The notes: a model not told the origin generated them from the letters alone. A stretch of DNA of 64,000 nucleotides from DATDIC01 sp963777625 (GCA_963777625.1 CAVZRO010000026.1:410499-474498); one strand, 5' to 3'. Counted from the first letter of the stretch, positions 1 to 9,194 are shown. Made by a program: numbers and translations.

Positions 1-281
1 TGCTGCGCAAGCCGCGCAGCCAGGCGCCGCACGAAGGCGCCTTCCTCGCCTGCACCTGCTGGCTTGCCGACTGCCTGAGCATGCAAGGGCGCAATGACGA
101 AGCGGGCGAACTGCTGGAACATGTGCTTGCCGTCCGCAACGATCTCGGCTTGCTATCGGAGCAATACGATCCCGATCGGCGACGGCTTTGCGGCAATTTC
201 CCGCAGGCGCTTTCACATCTCGCCCTGGTGAACACGGCGCTTGGACTCTCGGGACCGGTCCTGGAGCGGGCCGGCGGGTAA
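1..281 (+). CDS. Glycoside hydrolase family 15 (glucoamylase/trehalase-like), C-terminal end only
   Basis: The reading frame is open from the left edge of the window, so only about the last 93 codons are present. The tail shows the family's conserved end: a helical stretch ending in ACTCWLADCL, then NDLGLLSEQYDP, then the GNFPQALSHLALVNTA motif. These are typical of the last helices of the (alpha/alpha)6 barrel of bacterial GH15 proteins, which hydrolyse alpha-glucosidic bonds or trehalose. The internal ATG at 81 is not the start. The gene converges with the downstream glucose-6-phosphate dehydrogenase, a frequent genomic partner of GH15 genes. The substrate cannot be told from this fragment. 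Confidence 0.85.
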   Translation, partial: LRKPRSQAPHEGAFLACTCWLADCLSMQGRNDEAGELLEHVLAVRNDLGLLSEQYDPDRRRLCGNFPQALSHLALVNTALGLSGPVLERAGG

Positions 282-321
282 CGAGCGACGCCGGAGCCGC
301 GTGGTTGCGGAACCGGGCCGA

Positions 322-1983
322 TCAGGCCTTTTCTTCCTCGCCTCCCATGGACCGCCACGCGCGTCCATCCTCCTCCAACAGGCGGGATGCCGCGTCGGGG
401 CCATCATGTCCCGCCGGATAATTCGGGAAATCCGTCGCCGGGGTAGTGGTCCAATTGTCCAGGACGGGCTGCACGATGCGCCACGTCTCCTCGACCATGT
501 CGGCTCGGTTGAACAGGGTCTGGTCGCCCAGCATGACGTCGTAAATCAGCGTTTCATAGCCAACATTCGGCTCCCGCGGGAACCAGTCGCGATATTTGAA
601 CTGCATCTGCACGGCGGCGAGATCGACGACGGGGCCCGGCCGCTTCACTTCGAATTCCAGCGAAATGCCTTCGTCGGGCTGGATATAGATCACCAGCCAG
701 TTCGGTGTCAGCGCGGTAACGTTGGTATCCTCGAACGGTGCGTACGGTGCGGACTTGAAGCGGATTGCTATCTCCGTATAGCGCTTCGACATCCGCTTTC
801 CGGTGCGCAGGTAAAACGGTACCCCAGCCCAGCGCCAGTTGTCGACCGCGAGCCGCATGGCGACGAACGTCTCCGTATTCGAATTCGGCGCGACGTCGGG
901 TTCCTGCCGATATCCCTGCACCGCGTGCCCCAGCAGGGTGCCGGCGTCATATTGGCCGCGCACCGCGTCCTCGAGGCGCAGGGTGCGCATGGCGGAATAG
1001 AAGTCCGCCTTGCGGCTGCGCACCGAGCCTGCATCGAAGCCGGCCGGGGGTTCCATCGCCACCATCGCCAGCAACTGGAATACGTGGTTCGGCACCATGT
1101 CGCGCAGCGCCCCGGTCTGCTCGTAGAAGCGGCCCCGGCGCTCCACGCCCACTGTCTCCGCCACCGTGACCTGCACGTGATCGATCCGGTCACGGTTCCA
1201 GATCGGCTCGAAGATGCCGTTGGCAAAGCGGAACGCCATGATGTTCTGGACGGTTTCCTTGCCCAGGAAATGGTCGATCCGGTAGATCTGCTCTTCCTGC
1301 AGCACGCGTCGGATTTGCGCGTTCAGCTCGCGCGCCGAGTCCAGGCTATGGCCGAACGGCTTCTCGATAACGACGCGACGCCAATGCTCCGCGTCACCGG
1401 CATGGGCTGCGTCGTGGGCCAGGCCGGCAGCGCCAATCTGCTGCACGACCGGGGCGAAGAAGCGGTCGGCGACGGCAAGATAGAACAGGCAGTTCCCGCC
1501 GGTTTGCCGATCGCGGGCGAGGTCATCCAGATGCGATTTCAGCTTGTCATGATACAAGCTGGCATCGTTCAGGTCCCCCTGGATGTACAACATGCAACCG
1601 GCCAGCCGGTTCCAGGCAGTGTCATCGATCTTGTCGATCTGGCTCTCGCTTGCCGGATTGCCGACGAAGCTTTGCAGCATGGCACGCAGGCTCGCGGCCC
1701 AGCCTTCGGCAGTGTCTTTCGCGAGATCGACGCCGACGATCGCGAAATGCTCGGGAATGAGGCCGGTGCGGGTGAGATTATAGAGCGCTGGCACCAGCAA
1801 CCGCTTGGTGAGGTCGCCATGCGCGCCAAAAATGACCATCGCACACGGACCGGGCGGCTTGGCCTGTCGCCGTGGCGGTGCGTGAATGATCTTGGTTGGT
1901 CCCGGCGGGTTTGATCCGGCTGGGGTTGATCCGGGCGGGGTTGATCCGGGCGGGTTTGATCCGGCTGGGGATGTGCTGCTCAT
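322..1983 (-). CDS. zwf: Glucose-6-phosphate 1-dehydrogenase
   Basis: Oxidises glucose 6-phosphate to 6-phosphogluconolactone with NADP+/NAD+, the entry step of the pentose-phosphate and Entner-Doudoroff routes. The 553-residue product has the nucleotide-binding loop IFGAHGDLTKR near residues 51-61, the signature RIDHFLGKETVQN around residue 240 and the usual C-terminal beta domain. The body of the protein starts near residue 45; the first 40 residues are a Pro/Gly/Ser/Thr tail made of near-identical five-residue units (SNPPG, STPPG, STPAG) encoded by 15-bp tandem repeats. The ATG at 1983 gives the full tail; the next Met (AM-VIFGAHG) would give a compact enzyme, so the true start is uncertain. 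Converges with the GH15 gene. Confidence 0.95.
   Translation of the reverse strand: MSSTSPAGSNPPGSTPPGSTPAGSNPPGPTKIIHAPPRRQAKPPGPCAMVIFGAHGDLTKRLLVPALYNLTRTGLIPEHFAIVGVDLAKDTAEGWAASLRAMLQSFVGNPASESQIDKIDDTAWNRLAGCMLYIQGDLNDASLYHDKLKSHLDDLARDRQTGGNCLFYLAVADRFFAPVVQQIGAAGLAHDAAHAGDAEHWRRVVIEKPFGHSLDSARELNAQIRRVLQEEQIYRIDHFLGKETVQNIMAFRFANGIFEPIWNRDRIDHVQVTVAETVGVERRGRFYEQTGALRDMVPNHVFQLLAMVAMEPPAGFDAGSVRSRKADFYSAMRTLRLEDAVRGQYDAGTLLGHAVQGYRQEPDVAPNSNTETFVAMRLAVDNWRWAGVPFYLRTGKRMSKRYTEIAIRFKSAPYAPFEDTNVTALTPNWLVIYIQPDEGISLEFEVKRPGPVVDLAAVQMQFKYRDWFPREPNVGYETLIYDVMLGDQTLFNRADMVEETWRIVQPVLDNWTTTPATDFPNYPAGHDGPDAASRLLEEDGRAWRSMGGEEEKA
1905..1970. repeat. 15-bp tandem repeats encoding the G6PD N-terminal tail
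   Basis: About four copies of a 15-bp unit of the form GGCTGGGGTTGATCC / GGGCGGGGTTGATCC stand head to tail. On the minus strand they translate as the pentapeptides SNPPG, STPPG and STPAG. The period is a multiple of three, so copy-number change would keep the zwf frame open. Confidence 0.8.
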
Positions 1984-2109
1984 GGGGGCAGCTTAGCGAA
2001 TGCTGGCCCCGCGCATAGACCCGCCGCACGGGAACGTGATGCGACAGCCGCCCACCGTTGCTTTGCCGGGACGCGCATCATAGCTTGCCGCCATGACTGC
2101 TTCGCTCCG

Positions 2110-2499
2110 TTGGCTGGAGCCGTCGGGTTGAGCGATCTGTTTGCTCCGCCGGGCGGCTGGCGCGTGCGCATCCTCGACCTTTCGGGCGGCGCACAGGAGA
2201 ATATTGTCGAGGAGATCGGCGGGTTTTCCACGCTGATGCAGGCCAACGCGTTCGCCCGCAGCTATGTCCGCGACTCGGTGGAGCGGTGCCGTGGGCCGGG
2301 CATGACGACGAAAGATGTCCTGGAGTCCTGGTTCGCGTTCGGCGAGGACGCCGATGTCCCCGAGGCCGGCGATTCGGGCTGGCGCAGCGCCAACGAGCTT
2401 GGCGACTTCGTGGATAATCCGGCCAGAGCGGACGAGCGGGACTGGCGCTCGCTCGACCCGCGGCGGGTCGATGCTGATGAAGACGATTCCGACCAATGA
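2110..2499 (+). CDS. Conserved hypothetical protein, about 129 aa
   Basis: I do not recognise a named family. The product is a small, acidic soluble protein. Its N-terminal half has a compact alpha/beta look (WRVRILDLSGG, then a helix with ANAFARSYVRDSVERCR), and it ends in a very acidic tail (DADEDDSDQ). There is no signal peptide, membrane segment or cysteine cluster. The listed start is TTG at 2110; a second in-frame TTG at 2128 (SDLFAPPGGW) is equally plausible. Its stop overlaps the ATG of the next gene by four bases (ATGA), which suggests translational coupling with the glutamyl-tRNA synthetase-like gene. Confidence 0.6.
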   Translation: MAGAVGLSDLFAPPGGWRVRILDLSGGAQENIVEEIGGFSTLMQANAFARSYVRDSVERCRGPGMTTKDVLESWFAFGEDADVPEAGDSGWRSANELGDFVDNPARADERDWRSLDPRRVDADEDDSDQ

Positions 2500-3819
2500 C
2501 ACCTAAGCTGCGGATTGCCTGTGGCACGGCCACGCCGCCGCATATCGGAAGCGCCCGCCTGGCGTTGGCCCACTATCTGTTCGTTCGCCGCCATGGCGGC
2601 AGGCTGACGCTGCGGCTCGACGATATCGAGCAGCAAACCGGCCCGAGGCAACTGGATACCGTCGCCGGCGATCTGGAATGGCTTGGTATCAGATGGGACG
2701 AGTCGATCCGGCAGAGCACTCGGCTGCCGCGATATGAGGCCGCGGCTGAACGCCTGAAACAGGCGGGTCGCTTATATCCGTGCTTTGAAAGCGACGAGGA
2801 ACTGCGCGTCAAGCGCGAACACCGGCTGAAGCGTGGCCTGTCGGCTGCCTATGACCGGGCCATGCTGAAACTGACACCCGCGCAGCGCGCGGCGGCGGAG
2901 GCGAAACGGAAGCGACCCCATTGGCGCTTTCTGCTTTCCGACCATCCCGTTACGTGGCGTGACCTCCTGCTCGGCGCGCAGCAGGTGGATCTCGCCACGC
3001 TGTCGGATCCTGTGCTGATCCGGGCGAACGGCACACTGATGCGCAACTTCACATCGGCGGTGGACGATATCGAAGGCGACATCACCCACCTGATCCTGTA
3101 CAGATGACCAGTGCACCAGTACGGCCGTGCAGCTCGATATCCGGCGGGCTCTCGGCGCGGAGATGGCAGAACCGGATCTGTGTCATCTGCCGGCGGTCAA
3201 GGAAGCCGTGGATGGCCGGCGACACCGAGGCGGCGTGGAGCGGTCGCTGCGGGCTCTGCGCCGCGATGGCATAGAACCGGTTGCGCTGGCCGCCTGTCTT
3301 GCCGGGTCGGACATCGCCGCGCCGGCGACAGTGGACGATCTGGGTCCGGAGTTCGATCTGGCGCGTTACGCGAACAACTCGCGGCATTTCAGTCTGACGC
3401 AATTGCTGTCGGTGAATCGCCGTGTGCAGGGCACGCTGCCTTTCGAGGCGGTCGCCGACAGGCTGCCCAGCGGAGCCACGGAATCATTTTGGCACGCTGT
3501 ACGCGGCCGGCTGGACCTGTTGTCGGAGGCACGCGGCTGGTGGGACGTGGTTGCCGGCACGATCGTGCCTCCCGTTATCGACGGGGAGCACGAGCTGTTG
3601 CGGACCGCGCTCGATCTGTTGCCGGCGGAACCATGGCACAGTCGGGTATGGGCGGAATGGACAGATGCGCTGCATGCGGTGACGGGTCGGTCCGGTCCGT
3701 CCTTGTCGCTGCCACTGCGCCTGGCGCTGACGGGAGAGGATTCCGGCCCGGAGCTGCGTGATCTGCTGCCGCTGATGGGACGCACACGCGCCGCCAACCG
3801 GCTTCAGACAGCACTGTAA
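2496..3819 (+). pseudogene. Glutamyl-tRNA synthetase paralogue, frameshifted and with degenerate class I motifs
   Basis: The first frame (2496-3107) has the GluRS catalytic-domain pattern, including RLDDIEQQTG and the long FTSAVDDIEGDITHLI stretch. The second frame (from about 3094 to 3819) continues as DDQCTSTAVQLDIRRALG, then RALRRDGIEPVALAACL, which is the usual downstream GluRS order. One extra base near 3093 (ATC-C-TGT-ACA-GAT-GAC) breaks the frame. Independently of that, the HIGH signature reads HIGS and the KMSKS/LSKR loop is replaced by DGRRHRGG, so the protein is unlikely to aminoacylate even if the frame were intact. At about 440 codons it is close to full GluRS length. It could be a decayed second gltX or a repurposed synthetase-like protein with a sequencing indel. 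Confidence 0.75.
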
Positions 3820-3955
3820 CCAGCGACAGCCGCCACCCACAGAGTCAAGAGGCTGTCAAAGGAAATTCCTGTCACAGACCTGATTTTTTTGTGCAGTGAA
3901 ACTCTTTTGCATGTGTGTCGTTGATGATCGGACCACACAAAAAAGGGGGACCATC

Positions 3956-4654
3956 ATGTCCGAAACGACGACAAAAAAGGCCCAGCAGAGCACGCGCGAA
4001 AGCATGCAGCAGGCGCGGGACGCGGGGCACGCCACCGTGGAACCGGGTGCGCGCGCTGCTCGTGAAAGCATCGCCGGCACCGAGGATGTGCTCAACCGCA
4101 CGGCGGACGAGGCCCACGATATCGGGGTCAGTGTCGCGGATACCGTGGCGCGCACCGCCGACGCCGCCGTCGATATCACGCAGCGGGTCGCCGACCAGGG
4201 TCGCGAGGTAATCTGGCTGGGTGTCCGTGCGGCCGCCGGGGTGAACGGACGGCTCGCGGATGTCGGTTACGGCAGGAGCCATCGCGTGATCGGAGAGACG
4301 GCACGTGCGCTGCAGATCTATCGGGAGACGGCGGAGAGCACGACCGAACATGTTCAGGCGCTGTTCACAACCTGGACGTCGCTGGGGCGGGGAATGCAGG
4401 AATTGCAGCACGCCTGGCTGGAGATGCTGAACCACGCGACCGAGAACGGGGCCCGCAAGCCGCAGGATATTTTGCGCTGCAAGTCGGTCGATGAGGTTGC
4501 CGAAATCCAGCGCGACCTCTGGGTGGATGGGGTGAGGCATGCCATGGAGGCCGGGGTCAAGCTGCTGCAGATTGCCAGCCGAGTGACCACCGAAGCGATG
4601 CGCCCGCTGCAGAACCGGCCTCAGTCGTCAAGGATCCTGACACCGCCTGCCTGA
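3956..4654 (+). CDS. Phasin family protein
   Basis: Phasins coat polyhydroxyalkanoate granules; the family also includes general helical stress proteins. The 232-residue product is almost entirely helical, with an Ala/Thr/Glu-rich N-terminal half and the family's C-terminal block KPQDILRCKSVDEVAEIQRD followed by MEAGVKLLQIASRVTTEAM. The start was placed at the ATG at 3956 (MSETTTKK) because an AAAGGGGGAC ribosome site lies just upstream, although the frame is open 60 bases further. No PHA synthase or granule gene is adjacent, so the PHA role is family-based only. Confidence 0.85.
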   Translation: MSETTTKKAQQSTRESMQQARDAGHATVEPGARAARESIAGTEDVLNRTADEAHDIGVSVADTVARTADAAVDITQRVADQGREVIWLGVRAAAGVNGRLADVGYGRSHRVIGETARALQIYRETAESTTEHVQALFTTWTSLGRGMQELQHAWLEMLNHATENGARKPQDILRCKSVDEVAEIQRDLWVDGVRHAMEAGVKLLQIASRVTTEAMRPLQNRPQSSRILTPPA

Positions 4655-4742
4655 ACCGCGGACTCCCGCACGGCGCGGATGCTGGCGCGGGAAAGCCCCT
4701 TCGGAATAAGCTGCGGCGGCCACGTTGGCCGAGGGGATGTTC

Positions 4743-5789
4743 ATGTCGGAAGCCGCAACGACACGCAGCGCCGACCGTCAGGCCTTTTATGACCGGATTG
4801 GCGCTCACTCGCTGGCGCCGTTGTGGGAGCGATTGCACGCGCTGGTGACGCGCGCTCCCACGACGCCAGCGCTTCCTGCGCATTGGGATTATGACGGGAC
4901 TGTGCGTCCCTATCTGATGCAGGCGGGCGAGTTGATCACCGCGCGTGAGGCCGAGCGACGCGTACTGATCCTGGAAAATCCGGGCCTGCGCGGACAGACG
5001 CGCGTGACCCACTCGCTGTTTGCCGGCATGCAGTTGATCATGCCCGGCGAGGTCGCGCCGGCGCACCGTCACACCCAGTCGGCGCTTCGTTTCATTATCG
5101 AGGGAAGCGGCGCCTACACGGCTGTCGAAGGCGAACGGACGCTGATGCACCCGGGTGATTTCGTGATCACCCCGTCCTGGACATGGCACGACCACGGCAA
5201 TGAGACAGACCGGCCGATGGTGTGGCTGGACGGGCTGGATATCCCGATCGTGCGCCTGTTCGATGCCAGCTTCGCGGAGCCGGCAAACGCGGAAACTCAG
5301 GCGGTTACGCGACCACAAGGTGACAGTCTCGCACGCTACGGCCAGAACATGATGCCGGTGGATTGGAAGCCGACGACGAAGAACTCGCCGGTGTTCAGTT
5401 ATCCGTATGAGCGATCGCGGGAGGCTTTGGCGACGCTCGCCGCCAACAGCGATCCCGACGCGTGTCATGGACATAAGCTGCGCTATGTGAATCCCGCCAC
5501 CGGCGAGCACCCGATGCCGACGATCGGTGCCTTCATGCAGTTGCTGCCGGACGGCATCGGCACCTCGCCTTACCGCAGCACGGATGGCACCGTGTATGTC
5601 GTTGTCGAGGGCGATGGGGCGACAGTGGTCGGGGATACAAGCTTCCACTGGAAGCCACGCGACGTGTTCGTGGTGCCGAGCTGGCACTGGCACCATCACC
5701 GCGCCGGCAGCGAAACGGTGCTGTTCAGCTTTTCCGATCGACCGGTCCAGGAGATGCTCGGTCTCTGGCGCCAGGAGCGGGGCTGCTGA
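4743..5789 (+). CDS. Gentisate 1,2-dioxygenase (bicupin)
   Basis: Opens the aromatic ring of gentisate (2,5-dihydroxybenzoate) to maleylpyruvate using Fe(II) and O2. The 348-residue bicupin has the catalytic N-terminal cupin with APAHRHTQSALRFIIEG (metal-binding His pair) and DFVITPSWTWHDHGN, and a second C-terminal cupin with PSWHWHHHRAG. Length and domain order match the family. The start is set at ATG 4743 (MSEAATT) because AGGGG at 4732-4736 is correctly spaced for it. No maleylpyruvate isomerase or fumarylpyruvate hydrolase is next to it; a GST-fold gene at 57165 is distant and not obviously linked. Confidence 0.9.
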   Translation: MSEAATTRSADRQAFYDRIGAHSLAPLWERLHALVTRAPTTPALPAHWDYDGTVRPYLMQAGELITAREAERRVLILENPGLRGQTRVTHSLFAGMQLIMPGEVAPAHRHTQSALRFIIEGSGAYTAVEGERTLMHPGDFVITPSWTWHDHGNETDRPMVWLDGLDIPIVRLFDASFAEPANAETQAVTRPQGDSLARYGQNMMPVDWKPTTKNSPVFSYPYERSREALATLAANSDPDACHGHKLRYVNPATGEHPMPTIGAFMQLLPDGIGTSPYRSTDGTVYVVVEGDGATVVGDTSFHWKPRDVFVVPSWHWHHHRAGSETVLFSFSDRPVQEMLGLWRQERGC

Positions 5790-5884
5790 ACCGGGAGCGC
5801 TGGAAGCGGCGGAACCCATGGATCGAGCTGAGCGTATCTGAAGCGGGCAGCCTGCTGCGGCCGGCAATCGGTGACGCGCATGTC

Positions 5885-6775
5885 GTGTCGGTTGAACGCG
5901 TCCGCGGTGGGCTGGTGCATAGCAATCTGCGCCTCACGCTGGATCGTCCGCCCGGCCGTGTGCTGCTGCGCCTGTTCCAACGCGATCCGCGGACGGCGCG
6001 CAAGGAGGCGGCACTCGCCGGCTTGCTGGAGGGATGCGTTCCAATCGCCCGGTTGCTTTATTTCGCCGACGCCAACCCGGTCACCGGTGGTCCGTACGCG
6101 GTGCTGGAGTGGGTCGATGGCGTGCAGCTCGATTACGCCAGCCGCGACGCGGATCCGGGGACGCTGAATGCCGTCGGGGTCGCGGTGGGCGATGCGCTGG
6201 CCCATATCCACGCGTTCCGGTTCGACCGTGCCGGATTTTTCGCGCCTGATCTGCACGTTGCGGATACGATCGATCTGGGGCGAACGGGGCTGCTGCACTT
6301 CATGCACCAGTGCCTGCGCGCCGGGCCCGGCGGCGAACGGCTTGGGCATGCGCTCACCGATCGCCTGTTCGCGTTCGTGGAACGAGAGGGTGATCGGCTG
6401 GATGCCTGGCTTGGCGATCCGCGGCTGACGCATGCCGACTGTAATCCCAGCAACATTCTGCTGCGGCAGATCGAGGCGGACTGGCACGTGGCAGCCGTGC
6501 TCGACTGGGAATTCGCACTCAGTGCCACGCCGGCGTTCGATTTCGGCAATCTGCTGCGGCTGCCGCTGGGTGGCCAGACTGCGTTCGTGGAGGGTGTCGC
6601 CACCGGGTACCGCGGCGCGGGCGGGACGCTGCCGCCCGACTGGCGGCCGATCGCCCACATCGCCGACCTGTTCGCCTGGAGCGACCTGCTCGGGCAGCGC
6701 GACGCCGACGCGGCATTGGCACAGGACGCTCGGCAGGCCATCGTGGCGCTGCTGGATAAGCAATTCCATGATTGA
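5885..6775 (+). CDS. APH-type phosphotransferase (small-molecule kinase)
   Basis: Belongs to the aminoglycoside phosphotransferase/choline kinase fold. The catalytic loop reads LTHADCNPSNILL (Brenner motif HxDxxxxN) and is followed by AAVLDWEFALSATPAFDFGNLL, which carries the metal-binding Asp. The substrate is unknown; members near sugar transporters often phosphorylate imported polyols or sugars. The first canonical in-frame start is GTG 5885, but the frame stays open upstream to about 5786 and that stretch (SVSEAGSLLRPAIG) looks coding, so the true start is probably an unusual codon or is hidden by an indel. It follows gentisate dioxygenase closely and precedes the ABC permeases. Confidence 0.8.
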   Translation: MSVERVRGGLVHSNLRLTLDRPPGRVLLRLFQRDPRTARKEAALAGLLEGCVPIARLLYFADANPVTGGPYAVLEWVDGVQLDYASRDADPGTLNAVGVAVGDALAHIHAFRFDRAGFFAPDLHVADTIDLGRTGLLHFMHQCLRAGPGGERLGHALTDRLFAFVEREGDRLDAWLGDPRLTHADCNPSNILLRQIEADWHVAAVLDWEFALSATPAFDFGNLLRLPLGGQTAFVEGVATGYRGAGGTLPPDWRPIAHIADLFAWSDLLGQRDADAALAQDARQAIVALLDKQFHD

Positions 6776-6851
6776 CGAGAGCAACGCCGCCGGTGATTGC
6801 GCAAACCGGTCGGGCGGGTCATAGGCAGGGCCGGACGAGAGGGATACGGAT

Positions 6852-7769
6852 TTGTCTTCGACACTACTGGTTCCGGCGGGTGCGGCGCCGGCCGTGCCTC
6901 GGCAGGTGCGTAACTATGCGCGCCATTACTGGGTTTTCGCCGTGCCGGCCGCGGTGATCGTGCTGGCGGTGATCATCTTCCCCTGGCTGTTCACGATCTT
7001 CATCTCGCTGCATTCGTGGGACCCCGCCGGCGGGATCACCTGGGCAGGCCTGGCCAACTACGTGGCAATCGCAACCGATTCGCGCTTCGCCTGGGCGGTG
7101 CTGCGGACGCTCTATTTCTCGGTGCTGGCGGTGGGCGGTCCGTTGGTGCTGGGCATCGCCGCGGCCGTCTGCTTCCATCGCCGCTTCGCATTGCGGGGAT
7201 TGGCACGTACCATCTTCGTGTTGCCGATGATGGCGACGCCGGTGGCCATCGCCCTGGTCTGGTCGATGATGTTCCACCCGCAACTGGGCGTGCTGAATTA
7301 TCTGCTGACGTCCGTCGGCTTGCCGCCCGCCACCTGGACCTACAGCCCGGATACCGTGATCCCGACCCTGGCGATGGTGGAGACCTGGCAGTGGACGCCA
7401 CTGGTCATGCTGATCGTGCTCGGCGGACTGGCGAGCCTGCCGGCCGATCCCTACGAGGCCGCGGTGCTGGACGGCGCCAGCGGCTGGCAGAGCTTCCGCC
7501 ATATCACGCTGCCGCTGGTGTGGCCGTTCATCGTGGTCGCGACGGTGATCCGCACGATCGACGCGCTGAAGGCGTTCGACGTGATTTACGTGATCACGCT
7601 CGGCGGCCCGGGGACATCCAGCGAGACCATCAACATCTTCCTGTACCAGACCGCCTTCGCTTACTACCATCTGGGATATGCCGGCGCCGTCACGCTGGTG
7701 TTCTTTGTGCTGATCGTGGCGATCAGCCTGGGTTTGCTGGGCGTGCGGCAACGCGCGAAATGGCAATGA
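6852..7769 (+). CDS. Carbohydrate ABC transporter permease (MalF/UgpA-like)
   Basis: Inner-membrane permease of the CUT1 sugar family. The 305-residue protein has six hydrophobic segments, the first being VPAAVIVLAVIIFPWLFTIF, and the cytoplasmic EAA loop YEAAVLDGASGWQSFRHITL that contacts the ATPase. The start is a TTG at 6852. The stop overlaps an ATG (ATGA at 7766) that opens only a 34-codon frame, so the second permease probably begins at 7828 or its 5' end carries an indel. Neither an ATPase nor a substrate-binding protein gene is nearby. Confidence 0.9.
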   Translation: MSSTLLVPAGAAPAVPRQVRNYARHYWVFAVPAAVIVLAVIIFPWLFTIFISLHSWDPAGGITWAGLANYVAIATDSRFAWAVLRTLYFSVLAVGGPLVLGIAAAVCFHRRFALRGLARTIFVLPMMATPVAIALVWSMMFHPQLGVLNYLLTSVGLPPATWTYSPDTVIPTLAMVETWQWTPLVMLIVLGGLASLPADPYEAAVLDGASGWQSFRHITLPLVWPFIVVATVIRTIDALKAFDVIYVITLGGPGTSSETINIFLYQTAFAYYHLGYAGAVTLVFFVLIVAISLGLLGVRQRAKWQ

Positions 7770-7827
7770 GCGGACAGGCTCAGGCCATTCGCCTGGCTCG
7801 CCGCCCGGCACGCATCCGTCGCCACAG

Positions 7828-8646
7828 GTGCGGCGGATTGGCGGGCGGATCGGGCTCTACGCCTCGGTGATCGTCCTGGTCCTGCCGGCTGCCTTCGTGT
7901 TCTTCTGGATGTTGTCGCTGTCGTTGAAGAACGAGGTGGACAACATGGCGTTCCCTCCCGTGTTCATCCCGCACCCGCCCACGCTGGCGAACTTCGTCAA
8001 GGTGTTCGCCGAAAATGACTTCCTGAACTACACCAAGAACTCCGTCATCGTGTCGTTCGGCGCCACCGGCCTGGCGTTGCTGGTCGGCGTGCCGGCAGGC
8101 TACGGGATCGCCAAGGCGAAGGCGCAGAAGGCGGCGATGCTGATCCTGGTGGCGCGTCTCACGCCGGGCCTGTCCTATCTGATTCCGCTGTTCCTGGCCT
8201 TCCAGTGGTTGGGGTTGATCGGCACCCTGGTGCCGCTGGTGATCACCCACCTGGTGCTGACCGTGCCGATCGTGGTTTGGATCATGATCGGTTTCTTCGA
8301 GGGCCTGCCCGGCGAGATCGAGGAAGCCGCGCTGGTGGATGGCGCGACCATCTGGCAGGCGTTCCGCTACGTCGCGCTGCCGCTGGCCCGACCGGGCATC
8401 ACGGTGGCCACCATCTTGTCGTTCATTTTCAGTTGGAACAATTTCCTGTTCGGCGTGATCCTGGCCAACCGGGAGACCCGCACCTTGCCGATCGCGGTGT
8501 ACAACATGCTGACCTTCGAGCAGGTAAGCTGGGGCCCGCTGGCCGCCGCCGCGCTGGTTGTCACCGCGCCGGTGCTGTTGCTGACCCTGCTGATGCAGAA
8601 AGAGATCGTGGCCGGCCTGACCGCCGGCGGTGTGAAAGGCGGCTGA
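7828..8646 (+). CDS. Carbohydrate ABC transporter permease (MalG/UgpE-like)
   Basis: Second permease subunit of the same importer. It has six membrane segments, beginning ASVIVLVLPAAFVFFWML, then an extracytoplasmic region with FPPVFIPHPPTLANFVKVF that is typical of MalG-type proteins, and the EAA loop EEAALVDGATIWQAFRYVAL. At 272 residues it is of normal length. The GTG start at 7828 lacks a strong ribosome site, and the translationally coupled ATG at 7766 is in another frame, so a one-base error near the 5' end is possible. The expected ATPase and periplasmic binding protein do not follow; the T6SS island begins instead. Confidence 0.9.
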   Translation: MRRIGGRIGLYASVIVLVLPAAFVFFWMLSLSLKNEVDNMAFPPVFIPHPPTLANFVKVFAENDFLNYTKNSVIVSFGATGLALLVGVPAGYGIAKAKAQKAAMLILVARLTPGLSYLIPLFLAFQWLGLIGTLVPLVITHLVLTVPIVVWIMIGFFEGLPGEIEEAALVDGATIWQAFRYVALPLARPGITVATILSFIFSWNNFLFGVILANRETRTLPIAVYNMLTFEQVSWGPLAAAALVVTAPVLLLTLLMQKEIVAGLTAGGVKGG

Positions 8647-8765
8647 ACCCTTCCGTATCGTTTCCGTCAATCAAGAGAAAATTTCGTTGCTACGCGTCTC
8701 GGAAACCAATATGAGAGCTGCCGCGACTACCACGCTCGGAAAAATCCGCTTTAACAGAGGGTAGC

Positions 8766-9194
8766 ATGGGCAAGGAACTCTCCGCCTGGAAAGCGGCCAA
8801 GGCGCAGGCTGAAAAAACCATTGGCAAGGAAGGCAAGCTGCCGAAGGCCAAGGGTGATCTGGTGGCGCTTATGGATGCTGCCAACAAGGCGGCGCAGAAG
8901 GTCATATCCGAGCGCGATACGATGGAAGGCTCGGTGCTCGCGCTGCAGGATGCATTCTCCAAGATTTATGATGCCGCGGAATCGTATACCGATATCGTTG
9001 ACGCCAGCGACTTCCATCTTGATGAAGACGACAAGGATCAGGCGAAGAAAATAGACGACGCCAAGAAAACACTTACGGACGCGCTGAAGGAAATCAGTGA
9101 CAAGGTCGAGACATATCATAACAACCTTGAGGAATTCAACAAGCACCTGGCGAACTTCCAGAAGGATCTGAAAGCGGCCGCTCCCGCAGGATAG
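8766..9194 (+). CDS. Small lysine-rich helical protein, unknown function
   Basis: I do not recognise this family. The 142-residue product is highly charged and predicted to be nearly all alpha-helix, with heptad-like stretches (KKTLTDALKEISDKVETYHN) and no cysteine, signal peptide or membrane segment. The ATG follows AGAGGGTAGC. Composition and style (Lys/Ala/Asp-rich, coiled) resemble the helical parts of the proteins at 11178, 12037 and 15163, so it may belong to the same T6SS-linked accessory module; that is inference from position and composition only. Its local base composition is less GC-rich than neighbouring genes. Confidence 0.6.
   Translation: MGKELSAWKAAKAQAEKTIGKEGKLPKAKGDLVALMDAANKAAQKVISERDTMEGSVLALQDAFSKIYDAAESYTDIVDASDFHLDEDDKDQAKKIDDAKKTLTDALKEISDKVETYHNNLEEFNKHLANFQKDLKAAAPAG

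Noticed and set aside
241..1914. Long plus-strand open frame (557 aa) opposite zwf
   Set aside because: It is the shadow of glucose-6-phosphate dehydrogenase, which has full family motifs on the minus strand; the plus-strand product has no recognisable motif and an Arg/His-rich composition.
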